Part shown: positions 35,984 to 45,773 of the stretch, piece by piece
Numbering within the stretch: the stretch's first letter is position 1
Layout of the letters: each line of letters starts with the position of its first letter
NCBI RefSeq assembly: GCF_003382275.1
Contig: NZ_QTJX01000002.1
Location: forward strand, 496,001-560,000
From: Flagellimonas nanhaiensis
GTDB lineage: Bacteria; Bacteroidota; Bacteroidia; Flavobacteriales; Flavobacteriaceae
DNA length: 64,000 bases
Direction of reading: 5' to 3'
Notes under the pieces: model-generated
Databases searched by the model: none
What the model saw: the letters and a program-made list of their open reading frames with translations, nothing else
What the model was told of the DNA's origin: nothing
Position numbers and translations under genes: made by a program

Positions 35984-36854
35984 ATATAGATTGATATTGG
36001 TTTTACTTTTTCCCGGGCTTTCTCTTTTTGCCCAAGAGGAAATTGTTGATAAGGAGGCCGAAAAAGCTTTAAGAGCTTCAACAAACCTTACTTGGGAGGC
36101 AAACAAGGAGCTTTCATCCAACGATTTCACTACTGCTGAGTCTGAATACAGAAGGGCTATTTCCAAAAGCTCTAAAAATTCTACCGCCCCATTCAATCTG
36201 GGCAATGCCTATTACAACAGGGAGAGTTATGGCGAAGCATTTGGTCGCTACAAACAAGCTGGGGAAACAGCCGAGGAAAAACCGGGCAAGCACAAGGCCT
36301 TCCATAACATGGGCAATGTGTTCATGAAGAACAAGGAATATGAAAAGGCCGTTGAAGCCTACAAAGAAGCCCTTAGGAACAATCCCAAGGATGAGGAGAC
36401 CCGTTACAATTTAGCTTTGGCCAAAAAAATGCTGGAAAAGGAACAGGACGAACAGCAGAATGACGATAATGAAGGGGGTGAGGACAACAAGGACCAGCAG
36501 GACCAAAAAGATCAGAACCAAGACCAGAATAATCAGGGGGACAATGAAAAACAGGATGAAGGAGAGCAAAATGAGGATGAGAACAAGGATAAGGGAGATG
36601 AAGGAGAAAACGGTGAAGATGAGCCTGAGGAGAATCAAAAAGGAGACGGAGACGAGAAAAAAGAACAGGAAAAAAAGCCAAATGAAGGCGACCAACCAGA
36701 AGATCAAAAACAGCAGCCCAAACCCAATGAGCTTTCAAAACAACAGATTCAGAATCTGTTAGAGGCCATGCAAAATGAAGAAAAGAAGGTGCAGGAAAAA
36801 ATGGAGGCCAGAAAAGTTAGGGGTAAAAAAATTAAGAACGAAAAGGATTGGTAA
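35964..36854 (+). CDS. batC: BatC, TPR protein with long acidic tail
   Basis: A 296-residue exported protein: signal peptide (cut near FAQ, residue 24), two or three TPR units (about 45-150; NLGNAYYNRESYGEAFGRYK and NMGNVFMKNKEYEKAVEAYK), then about 100 residues of low-complexity Asp/Glu/Gln/Asn/Lys, ending in a basic helix (MEARKVRGKKIKNEKDW). TPRs mediate protein contacts, presumably with BatA, B and D. The start could also be ATG 35976. The stop shares a base with the batD start (TAATG). Confidence 0.9.
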   Translation: MKAIMNRYRLILVLLFPGLSLFAQEEIVDKEAEKALRASTNLTWEANKELSSNDFTTAESEYRRAISKSSKNSTAPFNLGNAYYNRESYGEAFGRYKQAGETAEEKPGKHKAFHNMGNVFMKNKEYEKAVEAYKEALRNNPKDEETRYNLALAKKMLEKEQDEQQNDDNEGGEDNKDQQDQKDQNQDQNNQGDNEKQDEGEQNEDENKDKGDEGENGEDEPEENQKGDGDEKKEQEKKPNEGDQPEDQKQQPKPNELSKQQIQNLLEAMQNEEKKVQEKMEARKVRGKKIKNEKDW

Positions 36855-38635
36855 TGCACATTTTGAGGGGCAAATTCTTACTTACATTATGTAGCATCCT
36901 GCTAGGGTTTCTATCCTATGCCCAGGATGAAGAAGTTTCCTTTCAAATGAACCTGAGCAAAGAAAAGCTGGGAATCAACGAGCGTCTCAGGGTGGAATTT
37001 ACCATGAACAAGGATGGGGATAACTTCAGCCCCCCTCCGTTTGAAGGTTTTAAAGTTGTCATGGGGCCCTCACAATCCATTAGTTCCTCATGGATCAACG
37101 GAAAACGTAGTTTTTCAAAGACCTATTCCTATATTCTTGTTCCAACGGCAAGAGGTAGATTCAACATTAAGCAGGCCACTATAGAAATTGAGGGTGAAGT
37201 ATATAAAACCCTTCCAAAATCCGTGGAGGTGACCGCAGCAGTTGATAAGCCAAATGACCAAAAAACAGTGGACGATGTTGCAGATGAAAGTCTTCATTTG
37301 GTTGCCGAAGTTTCCAAAGGAAACCCTTATCTCAATGAAGCGGTAACCGTTATATACAAGTTATATGTTAGTCCCAGCATCAGTGTAACCAATTACCGCC
37401 CGTTGGATAATCCCAGATACAACAACTTCTGGAGCCAAGAAATTCCGGTGACCAAGCATACCGCACAAAATGGAACATACCAGGGAAAACCCTATCGTTT
37501 TGTGGTTTTAAAACGTGTGGTTCTTTATCCCCAGAAACCGGGGAAATTGGAGATTGAACCATTGTCTTTGGAAATTTTTGTGGACGTTCCCACCAACCGA
37601 AGGGATTTCTTTGGAGGGAGAATCTACACCCAAACCAGTAAGAATGTTTCGGCCGGAAGACGCACCATCAATGTAAAACCCCTTCCAGAAAGTGGAAAAC
37701 CTGCAAATTTTGGCGGTGCTGTTGGCGATTTTACCTTTTCTGTTAACGCAAGCAAGGCACAGCTGAATGCATCAGAATCGCTTCAGGCTAGGGTAGAGGT
37801 GTCAGGAAAAGGAAATCTCAAGCTTTTCCAATTGCCAGAACCCGAGCTCCCCAGCGCACTTGAAGTATATGACCCTGAGTTTGAAGAAAGTGTGCGCACC
37901 TACAGCTCTGGAATGGAGGGCAAGGTGGCAAATAAATACACCATAGTACCCTCGTTCAGGGGAAAATATCCGATTCCTAGCATTTCATTTAGTTATTTCA
38001 ATCCAAAAACCAGAAAATACGTCACCCTCAATTCTGAAGAAATCAATATTGAAGTGCTTGAGGGTCCAACACGTTCGTCTGATGACACCAATTTAAGCGG
38101 CACACCGAATAAACAGGTTGTGGTACAAGCCGGAAAGCAATTTCATTTTATAAAGCTGCGGCCCAATCTGACCAACATTGGGACAGATTACTTTTTTGGA
38201 TCTAAAACGTTCTATTGGTTGTTGTTTGCTCCATTGCTGTTAATCCCACTGACCATTTTCTCATTTAAAAAGAGAGAAGCAATTGCTGGAGATGTTGAGG
38301 GAAATAAAATCAAACAAGCCAACAAGCTTGCCAAAAAATACCTTTCAACCGCCAAGAAAGAATTGGGTAACAAAGAGGCCTTTTATGTTGCCTTGGAAAA
38401 AGGACTTCATAACTATCTGAAGGCAAAATTAAAAATAGAGACTTCAGAGTTCAGTAAGGAAAAAATAACCACAATCTTGACGGAAAAAGGTGTTGGAGAG
38501 GAAGATGTGGAAGGGTTCATTGCACTATTGAAAAGCTGTGAAATGGCACGCTATAGCCCATTTTCCAATGTGCAAATGCAAAACGACTATGACAAGGCCA
38601 GTGAGGTAATTTCTAATTTGGACAAGAACTTATGA
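36854..38635 (+). CDS. batD: BatD (oxygen-tolerance) membrane protein
   Basis: A 593-residue protein. It has a signal peptide (cut near SYAQ, residue 23), several tandem Ig-like beta domains in the periplasm (about 25-420), one TM helix (FYWLLFAPLLLIPLTIFSF near 452-470), and a cytoplasmic helical domain (about 490-590). BatD_tlp proteins are defining members of the aerotolerance operon. The start is the ATG at 36854; a TTG two codons upstream is rejected. The stop overlaps batE by 4 bp. Confidence 0.92.
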   Translation: MHILRGKFLLTLCSILLGFLSYAQDEEVSFQMNLSKEKLGINERLRVEFTMNKDGDNFSPPPFEGFKVVMGPSQSISSSWINGKRSFSKTYSYILVPTARGRFNIKQATIEIEGEVYKTLPKSVEVTAAVDKPNDQKTVDDVADESLHLVAEVSKGNPYLNEAVTVIYKLYVSPSISVTNYRPLDNPRYNNFWSQEIPVTKHTAQNGTYQGKPYRFVVLKRVVLYPQKPGKLEIEPLSLEIFVDVPTNRRDFFGGRIYTQTSKNVSAGRRTINVKPLPESGKPANFGGAVGDFTFSVNASKAQLNASESLQARVEVSGKGNLKLFQLPEPELPSALEVYDPEFEESVRTYSSGMEGKVANKYTIVPSFRGKYPIPSISFSYFNPKTRKYVTLNSEEINIEVLEGPTRSSDDTNLSGTPNKQVVVQAGKQFHFIKLRPNLTNIGTDYFFGSKTFYWLLFAPLLLIPLTIFSFKKREAIAGDVEGNKIKQANKLAKKYLSTAKKELGNKEAFYVALEKGLHNYLKAKLKIETSEFSKEKITTILTEKGVGEEDVEGFIALLKSCEMARYSPFSNVQMQNDYDKASEVISNLDKNL

Positions 38636-39396
38636 GCATGAAATCACTGATCGTACTTATTTTTTCCTTCTCATCGTTCATTGGGTTTTCCCAAAACAAT
38701 GACTTGTTCACTAAAGCTACCGAACACTACAACCAGGGAGAATTCTCAAAAGCTATAGAAAACTACGAGCAAATCCTTAAAAATGGAAAACATTCTTCAG
38801 AACTCTACTTTAATCTGGGGAATTGCCATTATAAGCTCAATGCAATAGGACCAAGTATTTACTACTATGAAAAAGCCCTGTTGTTAAGTCCTAATGACAG
38901 CGAAATTCTAAATAATTTAGGCTACGCCCAGAACATGAGACTCGATGCCATTGACAAATTGCCCAAAACAGAAATTGCGCAGGCGTATAGTAGCTTGGTT
39001 AATCTTCTGTCTTTTGATCAATGGGCCTATTCGTCGGTTGTTCTCGTTGTTTTGTTTGTGTTGGGTTATCTAACATACTTTTTTCTTCGCAATGCCAATC
39101 AAAAAAGAATTGCGTTCATCGGCAGTATATTCTCTTTGGCCTTGGGTACGTTATGTGTTCTCATGGCTTACCTGCAATACCAGGAATTCAAAAATTTCAA
39201 TCCCGCCATTGTTTTTAGTAAAGAAGTAAAAATCTCATCTGAACCAAATGATAATAGCGAGGTCATATTTTCGCTTCACGAGGGCACCAAAGTCAACGTC
39301 ATGGACCAATTGAACGAGTGGAGCAAAATTAGAATCGCAGACGGACAGACGGGCTGGATGAAAAACAACAACATTAAACTGTTGAAGTCCTTTTAA
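38632..39396 (+). CDS. batE: BatE, TPR and SH3-like membrane protein
   Basis: A 254-residue protein: signal peptide (cut near GFSQ), two TPRs (about 25-105; ATEHYNQGEFSKAIENYEQI, LYFNLGNCHYKLNAIGPSIY), two TM helices (about 133-155 and 160-182), and a C-terminal bacterial SH3 domain (about 195-254; GTKVNVMDQLNEWSKIRIADG). It closes the moxR-to-batE cluster with 4-bp coupling to batD. The start may also be ATG 38638. The following gap carries no clear terminator. Confidence 0.9.
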   Translation: MSMKSLIVLIFSFSSFIGFSQNNDLFTKATEHYNQGEFSKAIENYEQILKNGKHSSELYFNLGNCHYKLNAIGPSIYYYEKALLLSPNDSEILNNLGYAQNMRLDAIDKLPKTEIAQAYSSLVNLLSFDQWAYSSVVLVVLFVLGYLTYFFLRNANQKRIAFIGSIFSLALGTLCVLMAYLQYQEFKNFNPAIVFSKEVKISSEPNDNSEVIFSLHEGTKVNVMDQLNEWSKIRIADGQTGWMKNNNIKLLKSF

Positions 39397-39452
39397 ATAT
39401 TATTTAACAATAACTAACAGCTTTACTATTATTTTTGTCACAAAACAGACCA

Positions 39453-39761
39453 ATGCTTAAGACTTTTGCATTTCCTCTTGTTGCACTCATGCTAATATTT
39501 TCCATATTGGCTCCTTCCATTATAACCTTAGTGGATAGGGATTGTGCAATTGTTGCATTGGTGGACAAGAATGATGAAGAAAAAAAACAAGACAAAGAAT
39601 CTGAAAAGAAGTTCAGTGAAAAGGACTTGTTTTTAGGCAAAATAGAAACTTCAAGCAATTACTTTCTTCAAGGGAAGAAATCGGTACAAAAAGGTTACAT
39701 TCTCAAACATTCCGATTACAAAGCGGAAATTCTACTCCCTCCGCCAGAACAATTGATTTAA
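39453..39761 (+). CDS. Small protein with N-terminal TM/signal segment, unknown function
   Basis: A 102-residue protein. Residues 2-24 are hydrophobic (signal or anchor: FAFPLVALMLIFSILAPSII), then a highly charged Lys/Glu/Asp stretch (about 38-58) and a short C-terminal region ending LLPPPEQLI. The ATG at 39453 is used, not the TTG at 39435. I do not recognise a domain. It lies between batE and the SulP / carbonic anhydrase genes, all on the plus strand, with an 81-bp gap to SulP. Confidence 0.7.
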   Translation: MLKTFAFPLVALMLIFSILAPSIITLVDRDCAIVALVDKNDEEKKQDKESEKKFSEKDLFLGKIETSSNYFLQGKKSVQKGYILKHSDYKAEILLPPPEQLI

Positions 39762-39842
39762 CAGCCAGACTTAATTAAAAAATCAATTTTTCACTCGTCT
39801 TCAACAGAAAAAAATAGTTGAGGGCATATTTAATCTTTTATC

Positions 39843-41423
39843 ATGTTCAAGTATATAAAAAATGACTTGCCAGCCAGTATTGTGGTATTTTTTGTTGCGC
39901 TACCACTCTGTCTTGGTATTGCACTTGCCAGTGGGGCACCATTATTTTCAGGCTTAATCGCCGGAATTATAGGTGGAATAGTAGTTGGAGCCTTAAGTGG
40001 TTCCCAAATTGGGGTCAGTGGTCCAGCTGCTGGACTTGCTGCTATTGTATTGACAGCCATCGGAACACTTGGAGGTTTTGAGAACTTCTTGGTCGCCGTA
40101 GTGCTTGGAGGTCTCATCCAAATTTTGTTCAGCATATTGAAAGCCGGTATTATCGCTTACTATTTCCCGTCATCTGTAATTAAGGGAATGCTTACGGGTA
40201 TTGGTATCATAATCATCCTGAAACAAATTCCGCATTTTTTTGGTTATGATTCAAATCCTGAAGGAAGTTTTGCATTTATGCAACTAGATGGAGAAAACAC
40301 TTTTAGCGGAATTATTAGCACTTTTAAATCCATCAGCCCTGGAGCAACGCTTATTGCCACAGTGGCCTTGGCCATACTTATCCTTTGGGATAAAGTACTG
40401 ACCAAAAAAGCTAAAATATTTACATTGATACAGGGGCCATTGGTAGCAGTGGTACTTGGAATTTTATACTTTGTAATTACCAAGGACAACGAAGCGCTGG
40501 CCATTTCCAAAGACCATTTGGTCACTGTTCCAATTCCAGAAAGCATGGAATCTCTTGGCACATTGTTGAGCTTTCCAAATTTTGCTGTTATCGGAAACTC
40601 CGAGATTTGGGTCACGGCCTTCACCATTGCATTGGTAGCCAGTTTGGAAACCTTGCTTTGTGTAGAAGCCACGGATAAACTAGACCCCTACAAAAGAACT
40701 ACACCAACCAACAAGGAGCTATTTGCCCAAGGGGTTGGAAATACCATTTCTGGACTGGTCGGGGGGCTTCCTGTAACCCAGGTTATTGTTAGGAGTTCCG
40801 CAAACATTCAATCTGGAGGAAGAACCAAAGCCTCAGCCATTATCCATGGATTCTTTTTGTTGATTTCTATTATCCTTATTCCAAAATTGCTAAACATGAT
40901 TCCGCTATCAGTATTGGCGGCTATCTTATTCATTGTAGGATATAAATTGGCAAAACCTGCCCTTTTCAAAAAGATGTACACTCTTGGATGGAAGCAATTT
41001 GTTCCCTTTGTGGTAACAGTACTCGGAATAGTTTTTACTGACCTTTTGGTTGGAATTGGATTGGGATTGGGAGTTGGTATTGTGGTCATCCTTATCAAAA
41101 GCTACCAAAACTCACACTTCCTTCATATTGAAGACAAAAGTAATGGCGTTCATAAAATCAATATGACCTTGGCCGAGGAAGTTACTTTCTTTAATAAAGG
41201 TGCCATCTTAAAAGAGTTGGATAGTCTTCCTGAAAATTCATATCTTCAGTTGGATGTGAGAAAGACCCGATTTTTAGACAATGATATTGTTGAAATCCTT
41301 GAGGATTTTTCCGAAAAGGCTAGAAATAGGAACATCAACATCAAGCTGATATCAGAACGTGGGGAGGTAGAAAACCCAGACAGTTATATCAAATTTTTCA
41401 AACTAAGACCAAAATCTGCTTAA
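39843..41423 (+). CDS. SulP-family transporter, putative bicarbonate uptake
   Basis: A 526-residue protein with the SulP membrane core (about 5-420; FVALPLCLGIALASGAPLFS, SGPAAGLAAIVLTAIG) and a short C-terminal STAS-like domain (about 435-520). It is followed 11 bp later by a beta-carbonic anhydrase gene; that adjacency is well known for BicA-like bicarbonate transporters, so bicarbonate rather than sulfate is the likely substrate. It differs clearly from the SulP at 8296 and from the third copy at 42172. Confidence 0.88.
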   Translation: MFKYIKNDLPASIVVFFVALPLCLGIALASGAPLFSGLIAGIIGGIVVGALSGSQIGVSGPAAGLAAIVLTAIGTLGGFENFLVAVVLGGLIQILFSILKAGIIAYYFPSSVIKGMLTGIGIIIILKQIPHFFGYDSNPEGSFAFMQLDGENTFSGIISTFKSISPGATLIATVALAILILWDKVLTKKAKIFTLIQGPLVAVVLGILYFVITKDNEALAISKDHLVTVPIPESMESLGTLLSFPNFAVIGNSEIWVTAFTIALVASLETLLCVEATDKLDPYKRTTPTNKELFAQGVGNTISGLVGGLPVTQVIVRSSANIQSGGRTKASAIIHGFFLLISIILIPKLLNMIPLSVLAAILFIVGYKLAKPALFKKMYTLGWKQFVPFVVTVLGIVFTDLLVGIGLGLGVGIVVILIKSYQNSHFLHIEDKSNGVHKINMTLAEEVTFFNKGAILKELDSLPENSYLQLDVRKTRFLDNDIVEILEDFSEKARNRNINIKLISERGEVENPDSYIKFFKLRPKSA

Positions 41424-41434
41424 AACAATATATT

Positions 41435-42061
41435 ATGATTACACAAACAAAAGAGACCCAGGCGGCGTTAACTCCAAATACAGCTTGGGAACTACTAAAA
41501 GAAGGTAACAAACGTTTTGTTGACAGCAATCAAGCTGATCGTAACTTGTTGGAACAAGTCTCGCAAACAGCTTCCGGACAATTTCCATTTGCTACCATAT
41601 TAAGCTGCATTGATTCCCGTGTATCCGCCGAACTTATCTTTGATCAAGGGGTTGGAGATATTTTTAGTGCCAGGGTGGCCGGAAATATTGTGAACGAAGA
41701 TATTTTAGGAAGCATGGAGTTTGCATGCAAACTGGCAGGAACCAAAATCATAGTAGTCTTGGGGCATACCGCTTGTGGAGCTGTAAAAGGCGCTTGTGAT
41801 GATGCCAAAATGGGAAATTTAACTGAGCTTTTGAGCAAGATAAAGCCTGCGGTCAATGCCGTTTCTGAACCTTCAAACGAAGAAGAACGGAACTCCAAAA
41901 ATATTGGGTTTGTAAACGCTGTTGCTGAAAAAAATGTACAGCTGACCATTGATAATATCAGGGCTCAAAGTTCTGTATTAAAAGAAATGGAAGACAACGG
42001 AGAAATCCTGGTTGTTGGGGGCATGTATGATATTTCTACAGGAAAAGTGCATTACATGTAA
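41435..42061 (+). CDS. Beta-class carbonic anhydrase
   Basis: A 208-residue cytoplasmic enzyme that interconverts CO2 and bicarbonate. The zinc ligands are in SCIDSR (Cys and Asp) near residue 52 and GHTACGAVKGA (His and Cys) near 109, the classic beta-CA C-x-D-x-R and H-x-x-C pattern. The 11-bp spacing from the upstream SulP gene implies one transcript, which ends at the terminator 42084-42119. Together they would supply or export bicarbonate. Confidence 0.93.
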   Translation: MITQTKETQAALTPNTAWELLKEGNKRFVDSNQADRNLLEQVSQTASGQFPFATILSCIDSRVSAELIFDQGVGDIFSARVAGNIVNEDILGSMEFACKLAGTKIIVVLGHTACGAVKGACDDAKMGNLTELLSKIKPAVNAVSEPSNEEERNSKNIGFVNAVAEKNVQLTIDNIRAQSSVLKEMEDNGEILVVGGMYDISTGKVHYM

Positions 42062-42083
42062 CTAAATCCATTCTTAATAGAAC

Positions 42084-42119
42084 AAAAGGCCAGTGTTTAA
42101 CATTTCATTGGCCTTTTTT
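42084..42119 (+). terminator. Intrinsic terminator after the carbonic anhydrase gene
   Basis: A 9-bp stem, AAAAGGCCA (42084-42092) with TGGCCTTTT (42109-42117), has a 16-nt loop and further T residues. It lies between the SulP-CA pair and the next SulP gene. Confidence 0.8.
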
Positions 42120-42171
42120 AGTTTTTTAAAATTGCTATCTTAACAGCACTACTATTAAAAACCGCTCTGGT

Positions 42172-44028
42172 ATGTTTAAACATTTTAGAGGTGACTTATT
42201 TGGGGGTATCACCGCAGGAATTGTAGCGCTTCCCCTTGCATTGGCTTTTGGTGTAAGTTCAGGGCTTGGACCAAGTGCCGGACTCTACGGGGCCATCTTC
42301 ATTAGTTTTTTTGCTGCCCTTTTTGGCGGAACAAATACACAGATTTCTGGACCTACAGCTCCAATGACCGCCGTAAGTATGGTAATCATCGCGGGAATAT
42401 TGGCTGTGCACGATGGGGACATTCCAAAAGCACTCCCAATTATATTGGCCGTGTTCCTTTTGGCGGGACTAATGCAGATCGGATTGGGGCTAATCGGTTT
42501 GGGAAAGTATATCAAGTATATTCCATATCCTGTGGTTTCTGGTTTCATGACAGCAATTGGAGTTATCATCTTGGTTACACAAATTCTTCCTGCTGTTGGA
42601 TACTACCCAAAAGAAGATGTTGAGTATGTAAGCCAGTTTAAAGCAATCGCTGAAGAGGAAATCTTGGAAAATATCCTAAAAGAAGAAGCTGGGGAGGGTA
42701 TTCTAGTATTGGAGGATTTTGAAGAGACCATAAGAAGAGCTGGTCAGATTACAGAAGAAGATATGCAGAAAGAAGCCAAAACTTTAGCAGCCAGCGATGC
42801 TTCTGGAGTGATTGGCACCATAAAAGTATTGCCTAGGGCACTACAAAATATAAATTGGTTAGAACTAGGACTGGCACTGGCCACGATAATAATTATCTAT
42901 GGGTTTAAAAGAATTACAACAGCAGTGCCAAGTACTTTGGTGGCCTTAATTGTGGTATCAGGAGTCGCCTTTGGATTTGGACTTGACTATAGGCCTATTG
43001 AGGAAATCCCAAGTGGGCTTCCTATTCCAAACCTTGAAATTTTTACAAAATTTAGTATTGCATCCATTACTCCATACTTCTTTACAGCACTTACCCTTGC
43101 TTTGTTGGGAGCAATAGATTCTCTATTGACCTCCGTTGTGGCCGATAATATGACCCAAACCAAACACAAACCTAATAAGGAGCTTGTAGGACAGGGAATT
43201 GGTAACAGTATTGCAGCCTTTTTTGGTGGAATTCCAGGTGCTGGGGCCACTATCCGAACTGTTGTAAACATCAATTCTGGAGGTAAGACCAGGCTATCCG
43301 GAATGATAGCAGGTATTTTGTTGCTGGTCATTCTTCTAGCGTTGGGACCTGTGGCTTCTCAAATCCCGGCAGCCGTACTGGCGGGAATTCTGGTTACCGT
43401 AGGTATCGGTGTAATGGACTATAGAGGCCTAAAGGCAATTCCGTATCTCCCAAAGGACATCAAGCTGGGGCCATTAAAACTCAGCTCAGAGGTCATCATT
43501 ATGTTGGTGGTTCTTGTACTTTCCTCAGTATGGAATTTGGTTTATGCGGTGGGAATTGGTTTAGTGATAGCCTCCCTTATGTTCATGAAAAAAATTGGAG
43601 ATCTTACCGCTAAACGTTCCGATGTGAAACCCTTAAACGAAGAAGCATGGGCGGATGAGAAGGATTTCCCGAGGAAATTGAAGGAAGAGGTCTTCATCAA
43701 ACACATTAAGGGGCCATTATTTTTTGGTTCTACCAGCGAATTTCAGCAATTGGCAGAACAAATACCAGATACGGCCACTCATGTAATCATAAGAATGGAC
43801 CGTATGCAGTACATGGACCAGTCTGGTCTTTATGCCATGGAAGATGTGCTTCAGGATCTAATCAAAAATAATGTTACCATACTAATGGTAGATATTCTGG
43901 ACCAGCCAAGATATATGATGGAACGTATCGATATTATCCCTGATTTGGTTCCTAAAGAGCATATTTTCCCCGATTTCAAGGGTTGTATGGACTGGGTCGA
44001 GGAAAATGTGGAAGATATTTATCCTTGA
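42172..44028 (+). CDS. SulP-family transporter with extra insert and STAS domain
   Basis: A 618-residue SulP protein, about 90-100 residues longer than the other two in this window. The extra part is an acidic insert (about 145-225) between membrane segments. The core (GIVALPLALAFGVSSGLGPSAG, SGPTAPMTAVSM) and a full C-terminal STAS domain (about 505-610; MDRMQYMDQSGLYAMEDVL) are intact. It has its own unit after the terminator at 42084. Sulfate, bicarbonate or another anion is possible; position next to carbonic anhydrase favours bicarbonate. Confidence 0.88.
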   Translation: MFKHFRGDLFGGITAGIVALPLALAFGVSSGLGPSAGLYGAIFISFFAALFGGTNTQISGPTAPMTAVSMVIIAGILAVHDGDIPKALPIILAVFLLAGLMQIGLGLIGLGKYIKYIPYPVVSGFMTAIGVIILVTQILPAVGYYPKEDVEYVSQFKAIAEEEILENILKEEAGEGILVLEDFEETIRRAGQITEEDMQKEAKTLAASDASGVIGTIKVLPRALQNINWLELGLALATIIIIYGFKRITTAVPSTLVALIVVSGVAFGFGLDYRPIEEIPSGLPIPNLEIFTKFSIASITPYFFTALTLALLGAIDSLLTSVVADNMTQTKHKPNKELVGQGIGNSIAAFFGGIPGAGATIRTVVNINSGGKTRLSGMIAGILLLVILLALGPVASQIPAAVLAGILVTVGIGVMDYRGLKAIPYLPKDIKLGPLKLSSEVIIMLVVLVLSSVWNLVYAVGIGLVIASLMFMKKIGDLTAKRSDVKPLNEEAWADEKDFPRKLKEEVFIKHIKGPLFFGSTSEFQQLAEQIPDTATHVIIRMDRMQYMDQSGLYAMEDVLQDLIKNNVTILMVDILDQPRYMMERIDIIPDLVPKEHIFPDFKGCMDWVEENVEDIYP

Positions 44029-44046
44029 TCAGCTTAAACATCAACC

Positions 44047-44772
44047 TTGAACCGAATTCTATTTCTGCAGAAGTTCCCCAATGATTCTGGTCCAATCTAT
44101 TTGGAGACCTTGGAGGGAAGGTTCCCGGTTGAACCTTTTAACACCTACAGCAACTTAGTTTTTCTGGCCATCATAATTTATTGGGGCATCAAGGTTTACA
44201 AAAATCCAAGACAACATATTTTCCTGGCCTGGGTAATTCCTGTTATTGCAATTAGCTACGTTGGAGGAACCATTTATCACGCCACCCGAAGCCATGAATT
44301 TTGGTTAAGACTGGATTGGATGCCCATTATGTTATTGTGCATTGCACTAATGATATACTTCATATTTAAATTAGTGGCCATATGGTGGCAAAGAATACTG
44401 GTTATCGTTCTTTTACTGACCGCTTCCGTCGTTCTGCGTATGCTCCCAATCCCAGCTTCTCTCAGGATATCTATAGGGTATACCATTACTGCCCTTACCA
44501 TACTCTTCCCAATAGGCTGGTATCTTTATAAAACTAAGGGAGAAGGGCTTCTATGGGTAGTTATGGCCTTTAGTTTTTTTGCAATGGCGATTTATTTCCG
44601 GTCCATAGATCTTTCACAAACTTCCTTTCCCATGGGAACGCATTGGTTATGGCATTTCTTTGGTGGTGTTGCAGTACATTTTCTTATAGCCTACATATTC
44701 AGGGACAATTTGTTAAATTTGCCTCCCAATAGCTTTGACAATGATCGAGACGATAAAAGAACATTTGGCTGA
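44047..44772 (+). CDS. CREST/alkaline-ceramidase-like membrane hydrolase
   Basis: A 241-residue protein with about seven TM helices. Motifs of the CREST superfamily (ceramidases, PAQR) are seen in order: [31 protein letters not shown] and a final [11 protein letters not shown], giving the zinc-binding Ser/Asp/His set. It could hydrolyse amide bonds of ceramide-like lipids; Bacteroidota are rich in sphingolipids and aminolipids, but the substrate is inference. The only upstream start in frame is TTG 44047 (in-frame stop 12 bp before), since the first ATG would lose the motifs. The 3' end overlaps pheS by 32 bp. Confidence 0.8.
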   Translation: MNRILFLQKFPNDSGPIYLETLEGRFPVEPFNTYSNLVFLAIIIYWGIKVYKNPRQHIFLAWVIPVIAISYVGGTIYHATRSHEFWLRLDWMPIMLLCIALMIYFIFKLVAIWWQRILVIVLLLTASVVLRMLPIPASLRISIGYTITALTILFPIGWYLYKTKGEGLLWVVMAFSFFAMAIYFRSIDLSQTSFPMGTHWLWHFFGGVAVHFLIAYIFRDNLLNLPPNSFDNDRDDKRTFG

Positions 44773-45760
44773 AGTAGAGCAATTCACTTCATCCTCTAAG
44801 GATGAAATTGAGGCCTTCCGAATTAAATATTTAGGAAAAAAAGGACTGCTCAACGAATTCTTTGCAGAGTTCAAAAACGTGCCAAATGGGGAGAAGAAAG
44901 AGTTTGGACAAGTAGTAAACCAACTTAAGAATGCGGCAACCGAAAAGGTAAACTCGCTTAAGGCTGCCTTGGAGAATCAAGCTGGATCAGCTGGCAAATA
45001 TGGTGATCTTACACGCCCTGGAGAGCCAATTCAGTTAGGAGCCAGACATCCTATTTCCATTGTTAAAAACCAAATTATTGATATTTTCTCTCGTATTGGG
45101 TTCAATGTTTCTGAAGGACCTGAAATTGAGGATGATTGGCATAATTTCACTGCTTTGAACCTACCTGAATACCATCCAGCAAGGGACATGCAGGACACTT
45201 TCTTTATACAGACAGACCCGGATATCTTGCTCCGGACGCACACCTCATCTGTTCAGGTGAGGTACATGGAAAAAAACAAACCGCCAATTAGGACCATTTC
45301 TCCTGGAAGGGTATACCGGAACGAAGCAATTTCTGCCCGCTCCCACTGTTTCTTTCACCAGGTGGAAGGTTTATACGTGGACAAGAATGTTTCCTTCGCA
45401 GATTTGAAGCAGACATTGCAATATTTTACCTCCGAAATGTTCGGAAAATCCAGGATTCGCCTACGCCCCTCCTACTTCCCATTCACGGAACCCAGTGCCG
45501 AAGTAGATGTGTACTGGGGCCTAGAGACCGAAACGGACTATAGGATGACCAAGGGAACAGGCTGGTTGGAAATCATGGGGTGCGGTATGGTGGACCCCAA
45601 TGTGCTTAAAAATTGTGATATAGATCCAGATGTATATTCAGGTTTTGCCTTTGGTATGGGGATAGATCGAATAGCGCTGTTGCTACATCAAATTTCTGAT
45701 ATCCGTTTATTGAGTGAAAACGACGTAAGGTTTTTAGAGCAGTTTAAATCCGCTTTTTAA
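44741..45760 (+). CDS. pheS: Phenylalanine--tRNA ligase alpha subunit
   Basis: A 339-residue class II synthetase subunit. The N-terminal coiled-coil spans about 1-85, followed by the catalytic core: motif 2 [15 protein letters not shown] and motif 3 [15 protein letters not shown], plus the PheS-specific [15 protein letters not shown]. It charges tRNA-Phe together with PheT, which is not in this window. The ATG 44741 is preferred to the TTG 44735. It overlaps the preceding hydrolase gene, which would put pheS partly under its promoter. Confidence 0.95.
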   Translation: MIETIKEHLAEVEQFTSSSKDEIEAFRIKYLGKKGLLNEFFAEFKNVPNGEKKEFGQVVNQLKNAATEKVNSLKAALENQAGSAGKYGDLTRPGEPIQLGARHPISIVKNQIIDIFSRIGFNVSEGPEIEDDWHNFTALNLPEYHPARDMQDTFFIQTDPDILLRTHTSSVQVRYMEKNKPPIRTISPGRVYRNEAISARSHCFFHQVEGLYVDKNVSFADLKQTLQYFTSEMFGKSRIRLRPSYFPFTEPSAEVDVYWGLETETDYRMTKGTGWLEIMGCGMVDPNVLKNCDIDPDVYSGFAFGMGIDRIALLLHQISDIRLLSENDVRFLEQFKSAF

Positions 45761-45773
45761 GCTCGCTTTCTCC

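Noticed and set aside
36373..36762. Long overlapping ORFs on both strands inside batC
   Set aside because: They are shadows of the repetitive GAA/GAC/CAG-rich codons of the acidic BatC tail; the batC frame alone has the signal peptide, TPRs and coupled start/stop.
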